In this document: positions 8,378-17,548 of the stretch, one piece after another
Layout: each line of letters opens with the position of its first letter
Position numbering within the stretch: position 1 is the first letter of the stretch
Source: Prochlorococcus sp. AG-459-O09
GTDB lineage: Bacteria > Cyanobacteriota > Cyanobacteriia > PCC-6307 > Cyanobiaceae
DNA: 38,917 nt
Assembly: GCA_003211955.1 (NCBI GenBank)
Contig: QCRH01000007.1
Span: 1 to 38,917 of the forward strand
Direction of reading: 5' to 3'
Program-made: the position numbers and the translations under genes
The notes under the pieces: model-generated
Told to the model about the DNA's origin: nothing
Databases searched by the model: none
The model's input: only the letters and a program-made list of their open reading frames with translations

Positions 8378-9688
8378 ATGCATATTGTTGTCGTCGGACT
8401 AAGTCATCGCACGGCACCTGTTGAAGTGCGTGAGAAATTAAGTATTCCTGACCAATCCATAACAGAATCATTGAAAGCATTAAAAGCTTTCTCTGATGTA
8501 TTAGAGGTGTCAATCTTAAGTACTTGTAATAGGCTGGAAATATATGCACTAGTAAAGGATAAAAATACTGGAATTTCATCTATAAAAGAATTTATATCAG
8601 AATATTCTGGAATTATTTTTGAAGATTTAAATCCACATCTTTTTTGCTTTAGACAGGAAGAAGCAGTTTTGCATTTGATGAAAGTCTCGGCAGGACTCGA
8701 TAGCCTCGTTTTAGGTGAAGGACAAATCCTTTCGCAAGTAAAAAAAATGATGAGATTAGGTCAAGAGAATCAATCTACTGGACCAATTCTTAATAGATTA
8801 TTAACCCAATCGGTTAGTACAGGTAAAAAAGTAAGATCTGAAACAAATTTAGGAACTGGAGCCGTATCTATTAGTTCAGCAGCAGTAGAACTTGCTCAAT
8901 TAAAAATTGGCCAAGAAAAGGGTTTCGATACTCTTGTAAGTTTGGAATCAGAGAATGTTCTTGTTGTTGGTGCGGGAAGAATGAGTAGGCTTTTAATAAC
9001 TCATTTAAAATCAAAAGGATGTCATAAACTTATCCTTTTAAATAGAAATATTGATAGAGCATTAAATCTTGCTCAAGACTTCCCTGATTTAGAGATTGTT
9101 TGTAGAGGGTTAAACGAATTAGAAGAAAATATATCACTATCTTCCATTGTTTTTACAAGTACTGCTTCTGAAGAGCCAATAATTGATCTCGCAAAAATTG
9201 AAAAATTAAATTTGAGTAATAGACTTAAATTTATTGATATTGGTGTACCGAGAAATATATCTAATGATGTCAAACAACATGAATTTGTAAAATCATTTGA
9301 TGTTGATGACTTACAAGAGGTTGTTTCAAGAAATCAAGAATTTAGACAGAAAATAGCAAATGAAGCGGAATCTTTAGTAGAAGAAGAAAGGATCATTTTT
9401 CTAGAATGGTGGGCAAGTTTAGAGGCGGTCCCAGTAATTAATAAACTTAGATCAGATTTGGAGTTAATTAGAAAAGAGGAATTGCAAAAAGCACTTAGTA
9501 GGATGGGACCAGATTTTTCGGCTCGAGAAAGAAAAGTTGTGGAAGCGCTTACAAAAGGAATTATCAATAAAATACTTCACACGCCTGTTACCAAGCTGAG
9601 AAGTCCTCAATCAAGAGAAGAAAGGCAAGTTTCTTTAAAAATCGTTGAAAAATTGTTTTCTTTAGTAGAAGAGGACAAAAATAACTAA
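8378..9688 (+). CDS. hemA: Glutamyl-tRNA reductase
   Basis: The enzyme reduces glutamyl-tRNA to glutamate-1-semialdehyde with NADPH, the first committed step of haem and chlorophyll synthesis. Domain one contains GLSHRTAPVEVREK and the nucleophilic Cys50 in LSTCNRLEIYA, followed by SAGLDSLVLGEGQILSQVK. The NADPH domain has VLVVGAGRMS near residue 195. A helical dimerisation domain closes the 436-residue protein. It lies 18 bases after glpX on the same strand. All key residues are intact. Confidence 0.97.
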   Translation: MHIVVVGLSHRTAPVEVREKLSIPDQSITESLKALKAFSDVLEVSILSTCNRLEIYALVKDKNTGISSIKEFISEYSGIIFEDLNPHLFCFRQEEAVLHLMKVSAGLDSLVLGEGQILSQVKKMMRLGQENQSTGPILNRLLTQSVSTGKKVRSETNLGTGAVSISSAAVELAQLKIGQEKGFDTLVSLESENVLVVGAGRMSRLLITHLKSKGCHKLILLNRNIDRALNLAQDFPDLEIVCRGLNELEENISLSSIVFTSTASEEPIIDLAKIEKLNLSNRLKFIDIGVPRNISNDVKQHEFVKSFDVDDLQEVVSRNQEFRQKIANEAESLVEEERIIFLEWWASLEAVPVINKLRSDLELIRKEELQKALSRMGPDFSARERKVVEALTKGIINKILHTPVTKLRSPQSREERQVSLKIVEKLFSLVEEDKNN

Positions 9689-9817
9689 TTTTTCTCATTT
9701 ATATTAAGTTTTTCTAGTGATTTATCGAAATACCTTCGTAAACTGACCATTAGTATTTCTAAATATGCCCATAATCAGTTACTTTAAGTAGTTGTATATC
9801 TACCTCCATTAGATTTA

Positions 9818-11113
9818 ATGAAGCGTGTGTTGGCCATAATCCTCGGAGGAGGAAAAGGTTCTAGACTTTACCCTTTAACAAAAATGAGGGCTAAACCTGC
9901 TGTGCCGTTGGCAGGTAAGTATCGTTTAATAGATATCCCAATTAGTAATTGTATAAATTCAGGTATTGAAAAAATGTACGTATTGACCCAGTTCAATAGT
10001 GCATCTCTAAATAGACATATAGGAAGAACTTATAATTTGAATGGCCCTTTCGGCCAAGGATTTGTGGAGGTTTTAGCCGCGCAACAGACTCCTGATAGTC
10101 CCAAATGGTTTGAAGGTACTGCTGATGCTGTAAGAAAATACCAATGGTTATTTCAAGAATGGGATGTTGATGAATATTTAATTTTGTCAGGGGATCAACT
10201 GTACAGAATGGATTACAGTTTATTTGTTCAACATCATAGAGATAATGGTGCTGATTTAACTGTTGCAGCTTTGCCTGTTGATGAAGCTCAAGCAGAAGGT
10301 TTTGGCCTCATGAGAACAGACGATGTAGGAAATATAAAAGAATTCAGTGAAAAGCCCACTGGACAGAAGTTGAAGGCAATGGCAGTAGATACTTCAAAAT
10401 TTGGATTAAGTAAAGAGTCAGCTACAGAAAAACCTTATCTAGCCTCTATGGGTATTTACGTTTTTAGCAGAAATACTCTTTTCGATCTTTTAAATAAATT
10501 TCCTAGTTATACGGATTTTGGTAAGGATATAATTCCTGAAGCCCTGAATAGAGGCGACACTCTTAAAAGTTATGTATTCGATGATTACTGGGAAGATATA
10601 GGTACCATTGGGGCATTCTTTGAGTCAAACCTTGCCTTGACTGAGCAACCAAAACCTCCATTTAGTTTTTATGATGAAAAATTTCCAATTTATACAAGAC
10701 CAAGATTTCTTCCCCCTTCTAAACTAGTAGATGCTCAAATTACTGATTCAATAGTTTGTGAAGGTACAATCTTGAAGTCATGTAGTATTTTGCATTGTGT
10801 TCTAGGTGTAAGAAGCAGGATTGAAAGTGATTCGGTACTTGAGGACACTCTTGTTATGGGTGCTGATTTCTTTGAATCACCTGAAGAGAGGATTCAATTA
10901 AGAAAAGGAGGTGGAACACCTCTTGGAGTAGGGGAAGGAACTACTGTAAAAAGAGCAATTCTAGATAAGAATACAAGAATTGGTGATAATGTCGTGATCA
11001 TTAATAAAGATCGAGTTGAAGAAGCAGATAAGCCAGATTTAGGCTTTTATATCAGAAATGGGATTGTTGTAGTAGTTAAAAATGCAACTATCGCAAACGG
11101 AACTGTTATTTAA
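9818..11113 (+). CDS. glgC: Glucose-1-phosphate adenylyltransferase (ADP-glucose pyrophosphorylase)
   Basis: The enzyme makes ADP-glucose from ATP and glucose 1-phosphate, the rate-setting step of glycogen storage. The N-terminal nucleotidyltransferase motif [20 protein letters not shown] is present, then [14 protein letters not shown], a [12 protein letters not shown] segment and the [11 protein letters not shown] active-site region. The C-terminal part is a left-handed beta-helix that carries the allosteric site. The 431-residue length is standard. It stands 129 bases after hemA with its own probable promoter and 95 bases before gnd. Confidence 0.97.
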   Translation: MKRVLAIILGGGKGSRLYPLTKMRAKPAVPLAGKYRLIDIPISNCINSGIEKMYVLTQFNSASLNRHIGRTYNLNGPFGQGFVEVLAAQQTPDSPKWFEGTADAVRKYQWLFQEWDVDEYLILSGDQLYRMDYSLFVQHHRDNGADLTVAALPVDEAQAEGFGLMRTDDVGNIKEFSEKPTGQKLKAMAVDTSKFGLSKESATEKPYLASMGIYVFSRNTLFDLLNKFPSYTDFGKDIIPEALNRGDTLKSYVFDDYWEDIGTIGAFFESNLALTEQPKPPFSFYDEKFPIYTRPRFLPPSKLVDAQITDSIVCEGTILKSCSILHCVLGVRSRIESDSVLEDTLVMGADFFESPEERIQLRKGGGTPLGVGEGTTVKRAILDKNTRIGDNVVIINKDRVEEADKPDLGFYIRNGIVVVVKNATIANGTVI

Positions 11114-11181
11114 ATCTTTTCGATCATTTTTCGCTGACATAAGAATTTTTTTTGAGCAATTTTGTTGAGTTGCAGGCAAAC

Positions 11182-11187
11182 TATATT
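11182..11187 (+). promoter_or_regulatory. Candidate -10 element for gnd
   Basis: TATATT lies in the 95-base glgC-gnd gap, 21 bases before the gnd ATG. The -35 region does not match a consensus at normal spacing. AT-rich DNA produces many such hexamers, so this is only a candidate. Confidence 0.2.
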
Positions 11188-11208
11188 TATTGAGTTTTTT
11201 AATTTTTT

Positions 11209-12627
11209 ATGTCCAAGGCACATTTTGGTTTAATAGGTCTTGGTGTTATGGGCGAAAATTTAGTTCTTAACGCAGAGAGAAATGGATTTTCTAGTGTAGT
11301 TTTTAATAGGACTTACTCAAAAACTGAAGAATTTTTGCAGGGTCGTGGCCTTGGGAAGAATATAGAGGGAGCTGAAACTCTTCAAGAATTTGTTAACAAG
11401 CTAGAGAGGCCTAGAAGAATTCTAATGATGGTAAAAGCTGGACCCGCAACAGATGCTGTCATAGAAAATATTTCTGGTTATCTCGAGGAAGGAGATTTAT
11501 TAATAGATGGAGGTAATTCTCAATTTAAAGATACAGAAAGAAGGGTAAATACTCTTGAAAGTAAAAGTTTTGGATACATTGGAATGGGAGTCTCAGGTGG
11601 TGCCAAAGGAGCTCTAGAAGGCCCAAGTATGATGCCAGGTGGCACTAAGGCTTCATATGATGCAATAGAAAGCTTATTAACAAAAATGGCTGCCAAAGTT
11701 GAAGATGGTCCATGTGTTGCATATGTTGGACCAGGAGGCTCAGGTCATTTTGTAAAGACTGTTCATAACGGAATTGAATATGGAATTGAACAAATACTTG
11801 CAGAAGCTTATGACCTTATGAAGAGAGTCAAAGGTATGAATGGACAGCAGATGTCAGAGGTATTTGGTATGTGGAATAAGACTGATGAATTAGCTTCCTA
11901 TCTTGTTGAGATAACAGAGATTTGTCTAAATACAAAAGATGAGATAACTGGAGATTATGTCGTCGAAAAAATATTAGATAAAGCTGGCCAGAAAGGTACT
12001 GGGTTATGGACTGTTGTAAGTGCTTTAGAATTGGGTGTATCAGTTCCAACTATTTATGCATCTTTAAATGCAAGAGTAATGAGTTCTTTAAAAGAGCAAC
12101 GTAGTGAGATTGAAAAAACTATTCCATCTAAAGAGATAGAGGATTTTGATTTAGGAAATATATCAGATGGAATGAAACCTTTATTTGATGCTGTAGTCCT
12201 TGCCACAATTGCTAGCTATGCCCAAGGTATGGATATTTTAAGAGAAGCATCTGCAGTATATAAATATGGTTTGAATATGCCGTCAATTGCTCAAATATGG
12301 AAAGGTGGTTGCATAATTAGATCAAAATTATTAAGTAAAATTCAAGATGCTTATAACAAAGACCCTAATCTAAAAAATTTAATTTTTGATGATTGGTTCA
12401 ATAATGAAATAGCGACAAGATTAGATAACTTAGCTAAAGTAGTATCTTTATCCACAAAAAAAGGTATACCAGTACCATGCCTATCAAGTACTTTGGATTA
12501 TTTGAATAGTTATAGAACCAATAGGCTTCCTCAGAATCTTGTTCAGGCTATGAGAGACTGTTTTGGCTCTCATACATATGAAAGAATTGATAAGGAAGGT
12601 AGTTTTCATACTGAATGGATGAAATGA
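11209..12627 (+). CDS. gnd: 6-phosphogluconate dehydrogenase, decarboxylating
   Basis: The enzyme oxidises 6-phosphogluconate to ribulose 5-phosphate plus CO2 and NADPH, mainly for dark metabolism. The N-terminal Rossmann motif is IGLGVMGENL. The substrate-binding motif GVSGGAKGALEGPSMMPGG and the catalytic lysine region HFVKTVHNGIEYG follow. The all-alpha C-terminal domain ends near YERIDKEGSFHTEW. The 472-residue length is normal. Its last codons overlap the start of pgl, which ties two consecutive oxidative pentose phosphate steps together at translation. Confidence 0.97.
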   Translation: MSKAHFGLIGLGVMGENLVLNAERNGFSSVVFNRTYSKTEEFLQGRGLGKNIEGAETLQEFVNKLERPRRILMMVKAGPATDAVIENISGYLEEGDLLIDGGNSQFKDTERRVNTLESKSFGYIGMGVSGGAKGALEGPSMMPGGTKASYDAIESLLTKMAAKVEDGPCVAYVGPGGSGHFVKTVHNGIEYGIEQILAEAYDLMKRVKGMNGQQMSEVFGMWNKTDELASYLVEITEICLNTKDEITGDYVVEKILDKAGQKGTGLWTVVSALELGVSVPTIYASLNARVMSSLKEQRSEIEKTIPSKEIEDFDLGNISDGMKPLFDAVVLATIASYAQGMDILREASAVYKYGLNMPSIAQIWKGGCIIRSKLLSKIQDAYNKDPNLKNLIFDDWFNNEIATRLDNLAKVVSLSTKKGIPVPCLSSTLDYLNSYRTNRLPQNLVQAMRDCFGSHTYERIDKEGSFHTEWMK

Positions 12628-13352
12628 TTGAAAAGGTTAAAAATGGATATACACTCTACATTTACAAAGACAAGTTAGAACTATCCTCAGAGGTCTTTAA
12701 GTTTATTGAAAGCCAAATTGTTCATACATTAAAGAATAAAGAAAGATTCAAATTTTGTGTAAGTGGAGGTTCAACTCCTAAATCTGTCTATAAGCTTTTA
12801 TCAAAAAGTGATCTTAAATGGGATATGGTTGATGTCTTTTTAGGGGATGAAAGATGTGTTGATCCAAATTCAGAATTGAGTAACTCGTTAATGTTGAAGA
12901 ATTCATTGTTAACTAATTTTGGATCTAAAGCTTTTTTTTATGAAATTTTTAATGATTTAAATGCTGATGATGAAGCTACAAAAAATCAATTTATTTCTAA
13001 ATTATTTGAAAAATGCGGATCAAACCCTCCAACTTTTGATTTAACATTATTAGGTCTTGGAGACGATGGTCATACAGCCTCACTATTCCCTTATCAAAAA
13101 AATAATAATGTAGATGATTTTGTTATTTTTAATGAAGGTAAAGGTTTAAAAAGAATTTCATTAACGCCAAAGGTTCTTTCAGCCTCTTCAAAGATAATAT
13201 TTTTAGTTAGTGGAGCTTCTAAAAGAATTGCTCTTGAGAGGTTATTAGATGAAAAAGAGCCACCAGATAGAACACCATCAAAATTAATAAAATCTATTAA
13301 TAAAATTTCAATATTTTGTGATCAGGAATCAGCAAAAGAATTAGAAATTTAG
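12624..13352 (+). CDS. pgl: 6-phosphogluconolactonase
   Basis: The enzyme hydrolyses 6-phosphogluconolactone, the step before Gnd. The DevB/Pgl-type sugar-phosphate fold is shown by CVSGGSTPKSVYKLL, the FLGDERCV motif and LGLGDDGHTASLFP. I start at the ATG at 12624, whose ATGA overlaps the gnd stop, giving 242 residues. An in-frame ATG at 12615 would add three residues and overlap gnd by 13 bases. Neither start has a strong ribosome site. Translational coupling with gnd is inferred from the overlap. The zwf gene for the first step is not in the window. Confidence 0.92.
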   Translation: MIEKVKNGYTLYIYKDKLELSSEVFKFIESQIVHTLKNKERFKFCVSGGSTPKSVYKLLSKSDLKWDMVDVFLGDERCVDPNSELSNSLMLKNSLLTNFGSKAFFYEIFNDLNADDEATKNQFISKLFEKCGSNPPTFDLTLLGLGDDGHTASLFPYQKNNNVDDFVIFNEGKGLKRISLTPKVLSASSKIIFLVSGASKRIALERLLDEKEPPDRTPSKLIKSINKISIFCDQESAKELEI

Positions 13353-13382
13353 TTAAAGTCTATTAATAATTTAAATTATTTA

Positions 13383-13931
13383 ATGAGTAAGAAAAAAATT
13401 TTATTCCAGAAAAAGGAGTTCGATGGTTGGAAAACATTAAATGATACTGTTATGGGCGGATCAAGTTCAGCTTTTTGTGAAATTTCAAATTCGGGTTTGA
13501 TTTTAAAGGGTAATATTATCGAGAAAGCAGGAGGATTTGTTAGTTGTAGATCGTCTATATATAAACCTTCTTTAAATGTATCTGAGTATTCATCCTTTGA
13601 ATTAAATATTGATGGACAAGGAAGAACTTTTAAATTTGCTGTCGCTTGTGAAGATGATCTGCTAGGACTAACCGAATTTATTCCGGGTGGACTTAGATGG
13701 ATTAAATCATTCCCAACAAAAAAATTCGGGACAACAAATATTCAAATTCCTTTTAGTGAGCTAAAACCTTCAGTAAGAGCTAATAAAGTACGTTTTCCAT
13801 TTAAATTCAAGCCATCTAAAATTAAAAGATTACAACTACTACACTCTAAGTTTGGTGATGATGGATTACTTAATAATGAGTTTAAACAGGGTTCAATAAA
13901 AGTTTTAATTAAATCAATAAGTGTTATTTGA
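13383..13931 (+). CDS. CIA30-family protein
   Basis: This 182-residue beta-rich protein resembles the NADH:ubiquinone oxidoreductase intermediate-associated protein 30 family, which has a carbohydrate-binding-like jelly-roll fold. Typical features are the FDGWKTLNDTVMGGSSSAF start, GGFVSCRSS and a SSFELNIDGQGRTFKFAV core. Cyanobacterial members are not clearly assigned; plant relatives have been linked to complex I/NDH assembly or to plastid functions. No signal peptide is seen. It follows pgl by 30 bases and overlaps the next gene by 11, so it is probably part of the same transcript. A role in NDH assembly is only a possibility. Confidence 0.8.
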   Translation: MSKKKILFQKKEFDGWKTLNDTVMGGSSSAFCEISNSGLILKGNIIEKAGGFVSCRSSIYKPSLNVSEYSSFELNIDGQGRTFKFAVACEDDLLGLTEFIPGGLRWIKSFPTKKFGTTNIQIPFSELKPSVRANKVRFPFKFKPSKIKRLQLLHSKFGDDGLLNNEFKQGSIKVLIKSISVI

Positions 13932-14322
13932 AAATCCACCTAAAAATATAGAGAGCTTAATCGCTAAGTCAGCAGATTTAACAAATAAACCTTTTGTTCA
14001 TTCTGTCGTAAAAATAAATGGTGAATATGAATTCGAAGATGAAGATATTGATTTAACAGTTAATATCTTATGTCGAGATAAAGAAGGCAAAAGATTAGAA
14101 ATTTATGATCTTGAATTAGAACTTTTTAAATCAAATAAAGAGTTGGTTTTAGTAATCTCTAAGCTTAATTTTCCTGATGAACCAATATTATGGTGCGGAG
14201 TTAAAACATTATGGATGGATAGCAATAATGGAAAAAAATGCAACTCACCTAAATACAACGCTAGATTGGAAAATTTAGCAAATAGGATAAAAAGTTTTAT
14301 CGATAAAAAAAATAAAATTTGA
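13921..14322 (+). CDS. Conserved-looking hypothetical protein
   Basis: I do not recognise this 133-residue protein. It starts at GTG, overlapping the CIA30 gene by 11 bases, and no in-frame ATG occurs before about residue 33. The sequence is soluble and mostly beta: a strongly acidic stretch, EFEDEDIDL, is followed by alternating hydrophobic strands and a lysine-rich amphipathic C-terminal helix. An aromatic core (PILWCGVKTLWMD) is the most distinctive feature. The overlap suggests that it is translated with the CIA30-family protein and may act with it. It ends 6 bases before the ilvD stop on the other strand. Confidence 0.7.
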   Translation: MLFENPPKNIESLIAKSADLTNKPFVHSVVKINGEYEFEDEDIDLTVNILCRDKEGKRLEIYDLELELFKSNKELVLVISKLNFPDEPILWCGVKTLWMDSNNGKKCNSPKYNARLENLANRIKSFIDKKNKI

Positions 14323-14339
14323 GCTGATTTATAAATCAG
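14303..14339 (-). terminator. Probable intrinsic terminator for ilvD
   Basis: A perfect 16-base palindrome, CTGATTTATAAATCAG (14324-14339), overlaps the ilvD stop codon. Read on the minus strand it can form a 6-bp stem with a TATA loop, followed a few bases later by a long T-rich tract (14303-14320). No T-run follows on the plus strand, so it should mainly end ilvD transcription. Confidence 0.5.
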
Positions 14340-16002
14340 TAACAGCCCCTAAACTTGATGTGCTTACGATTCTCGAATATTTTGAAAGAATTCCTCTTTT
14401 GTATTTTTGAATAGGTTTTACCCAATCTTTTTTTCTTTTTTCTAATTCTTCGTCAGATAAATCAACTTCAATTAGTTGTTTTACAGCATCTATTGTAATT
14501 AAATCACCTTGTTTTATTAGAGCAATATTTCCTCCTACAGCAGCCTCTGGAGCTATGTGACCCACAACAAGACCATAGGTACCCCCGCTAAATCTGCCAT
14601 CGGTAATTAAAGCCACCTTCTCCCCTAGCCCTTGACCAACAATCGCAGATGTTGGAGCTAACATTTCTCTCATGCCTGGACCTCCTACAGGACCTTCGTT
14701 TCTAATAACAACAACATCACCAGCTTTAATATCGTTATTTAATATCGATTTTAAACAATCCTCTTCACTTTCAAAAATTTTTGCGGGACCTGTTAATACA
14801 GGGTTTTTTACTCCGCTAATTTTGGCTACAGAACCTTCGCTCGCTAAGTTACCTTTTAATATCGCTAGATGTCCTTTTTTATAAAGAGGGTCATCTATGT
14901 CTCTTATGACATTTTGATTTGTTGGAGGCTTATCTGGAATATTCTGTAAATATTCTGAGATAGTTTTGCCTTCAATGTTTTTGCAATCGCCATGAATTAA
15001 TCCTGCATTCAAAAGTATTTTCATTACTTGTGGAATCCCACCTGCCTTATGAAGATCCACCGTCACATATTTACCACTCGGTTTAAGGTCACAAATAACG
15101 GGTACTTTTTGTCTGATTCTTTCAAAATCATTAATGTTGATATCTATTCCTGCAGTATTCGCAATAGCTAAGATGTGCAATACCGCATTTGTTGATCCGC
15201 CAATTGCCATAATTACTGATATTGCATTTTCAAATGCTTTCTTAGTCATTAAGTCTAGAGGTCTTATATTTTTTTCTATTGCAGAGACTAAAATCTCAGC
15301 ACTTTTATCTGCACTAAGTTCTTTTTCAAGATCTTCAGCAGCCATAGTGGAACTGTGAGGAAGACTTAACCCTAATACTTCAATAACCGCAGACATTGTA
15401 TTTGCTGTAAACATTCCTCCACAGCTACCAGCACCAGGAATACAATTTTTCTCAACTTGGATTAACCTTTCTTCATTAATTTTGCCTGAAGTTAATTGTC
15501 CAACAGCTTCAAATGCACTAACAACAGTAAGATCTTCTCCATGCAATTTCCCAGGCTTTATTGTCCCTCCATAAATGAAAATTGAGGGAATATTCATTCT
15601 TGCAATCGCAATCATGGCACCCGGCATATTTTTATCACATCCACCTATAGCAAGTACTCCATCCATACTCTGAGCATTGCATGCTGTTTCAATTGAATCA
15701 GCAATAACTTCTCTTGAAACTAGAGAATATTTCATGCCCTCTGTTCCCATAGAAATGCCATCACTTACTGTTATGGTCCCAAAAATCTGAGGCATCCCAC
15801 CTGATCTTTTTATTGACTCTTCAGCTTTTAGAGCTAACTTATTTAAACCCATATTGCATGGTGTTATGGTGCTGTATCCATTTGCAACTCCAATAATAGG
15901 TTTATTAAAATCTTCATCATTAAATCCAACAGCTCTTAACATCGATCTGTTAGGGGATCTTTGCACACCTTGGGTTATTGCAGATGATCTGAGTTTATTC
16001 AT
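14329..16002 (-). CDS. ilvD: Dihydroxy-acid dehydratase
   Basis: The enzyme converts dihydroxy-acids to 2-oxo acids in valine, leucine and isoleucine synthesis, using an Fe-S cluster. The cluster cysteines fall in [24 protein letters not shown] and [15 protein letters not shown], in the expected order. [14 protein letters not shown] and the [12 protein letters not shown] motif near the C-terminus complete the family pattern. The 557-residue length is normal. Its stop lies inside a palindrome that looks like a terminator. It is downstream of two minus-strand genes by short gaps. leuB, which uses a later intermediate, is at 25784. Confidence 0.96.
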   Translation of the reverse strand: MNKLRSSAITQGVQRSPNRSMLRAVGFNDEDFNKPIIGVANGYSTITPCNMGLNKLALKAEESIKRSGGMPQIFGTITVSDGISMGTEGMKYSLVSREVIADSIETACNAQSMDGVLAIGGCDKNMPGAMIAIARMNIPSIFIYGGTIKPGKLHGEDLTVVSAFEAVGQLTSGKINEERLIQVEKNCIPGAGSCGGMFTANTMSAVIEVLGLSLPHSSTMAAEDLEKELSADKSAEILVSAIEKNIRPLDLMTKKAFENAISVIMAIGGSTNAVLHILAIANTAGIDININDFERIRQKVPVICDLKPSGKYVTVDLHKAGGIPQVMKILLNAGLIHGDCKNIEGKTISEYLQNIPDKPPTNQNVIRDIDDPLYKKGHLAILKGNLASEGSVAKISGVKNPVLTGPAKIFESEEDCLKSILNNDIKAGDVVVIRNEGPVGGPGMREMLAPTSAIVGQGLGEKVALITDGRFSGGTYGLVVGHIAPEAAVGGNIALIKQGDLITIDAVKQLIEVDLSDEELEKRKKDWVKPIQKYKRGILSKYSRIVSTSSLGAVTDL

Positions 16003-16025
16003 ATTATTTGAGAACCTATTTTATT

Positions 16026-16316
16026 CTATTGCCCTAACTCTTCAAGTTGCTTCCTCACATCAGCAATTGCAGAATTAAGTTGCTCAACTTTCTTCTCCAG
16101 ATTCTCTCCTTCAACTTCATTTATATTTTCATTTGAATCAATCGCTTCTGAGCCGTCTTGAATTCTGGAGGAATACATCATTGCTTTTTGTTTTTTTTCT
16201 TCCTTTCTTTTGTCTGCTTCGGATATTAACCACCAAGCTAGACCTGCTGCTCCAATAAAAGCACCGCTAATTAATGATAAAAGATTATTTGAAGACGAAT
16301 CTCTGTATTCAGACAT
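16026..16316 (-). CDS. Small membrane-anchored coiled-coil protein, unknown
   Basis: This 96-residue protein has no family I can name. Residues about 12-31 form one hydrophobic segment rich in small residues (LLSLISGAFIGAAGLAWWLI). A basic patch, KRKEEKKQK, follows and would orient the C-terminus to the cytoplasm. The last 30 residues form an amphipathic, heptad-like helix (LEKKVEQLNSAIADVRKQLEELG) suited to coiled-coil pairing. It lies between the UPRTase homologue (29 bases upstream) and ilvD (23 bases downstream), likely on one transcript. A scaffold or tether role is inference from shape only. Confidence 0.7.
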   Translation of the reverse strand: MSEYRDSSSNNLLSLISGAFIGAAGLAWWLISEADKRKEEKKQKAMMYSSRIQDGSEAIDSNENINEVEGENLEKKVEQLNSAIADVRKQLEELGQ

Positions 16317-16345
16317 TGGTAAAATATTTACTCCTATATTCTATA

Positions 16346-16963
16346 TTAGTTCTTATCTTGAAATATAGTACTTAAACGCGATAGAGGATTCCCTATACCC
16401 GGTACTAATAATTGTGTTTTTTCGTCTTCCTCATCTATGCAAGAAGTGTAAATTACCTGATTAGGGAGTAATTTCGCAATTTCATTTAACCCTTTATTTG
16501 AGCAAATAGCAGTTATTAAAAGAATCCTATTTGAATCAACACCTAATTCCTTTAATTTAATTAAAGTATCTAATGTTGCTGATTTTGTCGTTATTTGTTC
16601 TGAATAAAATATAACTCCTTCATTTGATTCGATAGTTTTAGGAAGTTCTCCTAATGAGAGGGTTGAATTAGGAATTACTTCTTTAGATCCAAACCAAAGA
16701 GATAACCCTTCGGGCAACATTGCGAGCACTTTTATTGGATAATCATTATTAATAAAGAATCCATCTGCGTCTCCATTATCAGTATTTACTATTTCTTTTC
16801 TATATGGCAGCCAATTACGTAATGCTTCATATGTAAGCCATTTCCCTAATTGCTCATATCCTGTTGAGTACAAAATATTTGGAGTATTTTTTTCTCGCAA
16901 TATTGAAAGCCAATGTTTTATTAATGGATGAGGAGGAACAATAACCTTTAGTGACATTGCCAT
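16346..16963 (-). CDS. Degenerate uracil phosphoribosyltransferase homologue
   Basis: The 205-residue protein aligns along its whole length with Upp. PHPLIKHWLSILRE, the LTYEA helix and the C-terminal VPGIGNP segment match KHPLVKHKLGLMRE, LTYEA and IPGLGDA of Upp. The catalytic parts are changed. The PRPP loop, usually DPMLATGGS, reads SEQITTKSA (about residues 121-129). The ILRAGLGM arginine is gone, YRNEET is replaced by GELPKT, and the uracil-loop Asp residues are lost (GNPLSR, residues 191-196). Classical UPRTase activity is therefore unlikely; a regulatory or structural role is possible. The ATG at 16961-16963 has AAAGGA about 6 bases upstream, which favours it over the internal Met3. 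Confidence 0.75.
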   Translation of the reverse strand: MAMSLKVIVPPHPLIKHWLSILREKNTPNILYSTGYEQLGKWLTYEALRNWLPYRKEIVNTDNGDADGFFINNDYPIKVLAMLPEGLSLWFGSKEVIPNSTLSLGELPKTIESNEGVIFYSEQITTKSATLDTLIKLKELGVDSNRILLITAICSNKGLNEIAKLLPNQVIYTSCIDEEDEKTQLLVPGIGNPLSRLSTIFQDKN

Positions 16964-17026
16964 ATATTTTCCTTTAAGATACTCTTACAAACTTTAAATA
17001 CTTAAGTTCTAAAATACAGTCTTATT

Positions 17027-17539
17027 ATGATTAAATCAATTGTTTTCCCCTCACTAAAGAATGCATTAATTTCTTTGATATTCATTGGGATTTTATTTTT
17101 TAATTCTGTAAATTCTGCATGGGCTAAAAGACCTCCTGAGATTAGAAACCAGCAAGACCTTAATTTAGAGCCAGATATGCATGGTCAAGACTTAAGTGGT
17201 AACGAATACGTTAAGTTTGATTTGAATGGGTTTAATTTCAGTGAAAGTAATTTAGAAGGGGCGGTGTTCAATAATAGTAAATTGCAAAACTCAAAGTTTA
17301 CTGGAGCAAATTTAAGAGATGCGCTAGCTTATGCAACAGACTTTACAGATGCTGATCTTTCGGATGTTAATTTTACTAATGCTTTATTAATGGAGAGTAA
17401 TTTTGAAGGGGCGAAAATAGATGGTGCAGATTTTACTGATGCTGTTCTTAGTCGTACACAACAAAAACAATTATGTGCGATTGCTAATGGCACAAATAGT
17501 TCTACAGGAGAAAGTACAGAATATAGTCTGGGTTGTTAA
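17027..17539 (+). CDS. Exported pentapeptide-repeat protein
   Basis: This 170-residue protein has an N-terminal signal-like segment ending in NSAWA (cleavage near residue 33), so it is expected in the thylakoid lumen or periplasm. Residues about 50-145 consist of A(D/N)LxX-type pentapeptide repeats, such as ANLRD, ADLSD and ADFTD, which form a right-handed quadrilateral beta-helix. The C-terminus has two cysteines (LCAIANG...SLGC) that could form a disulfide. Lumenal pentapeptide proteins are common in cyanobacteria, but their functions are mostly unknown. It is divergent from the UPRTase homologue and 9 bases before cobW. Confidence 0.85.
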   Translation: MIKSIVFPSLKNALISLIFIGILFFNSVNSAWAKRPPEIRNQQDLNLEPDMHGQDLSGNEYVKFDLNGFNFSESNLEGAVFNNSKLQNSKFTGANLRDALAYATDFTDADLSDVNFTNALLMESNFEGAKIDGADFTDAVLSRTQQKQLCAIANGTNSSTGESTEYSLGC

Positions 17540-17548
17540 TCATTAAGG

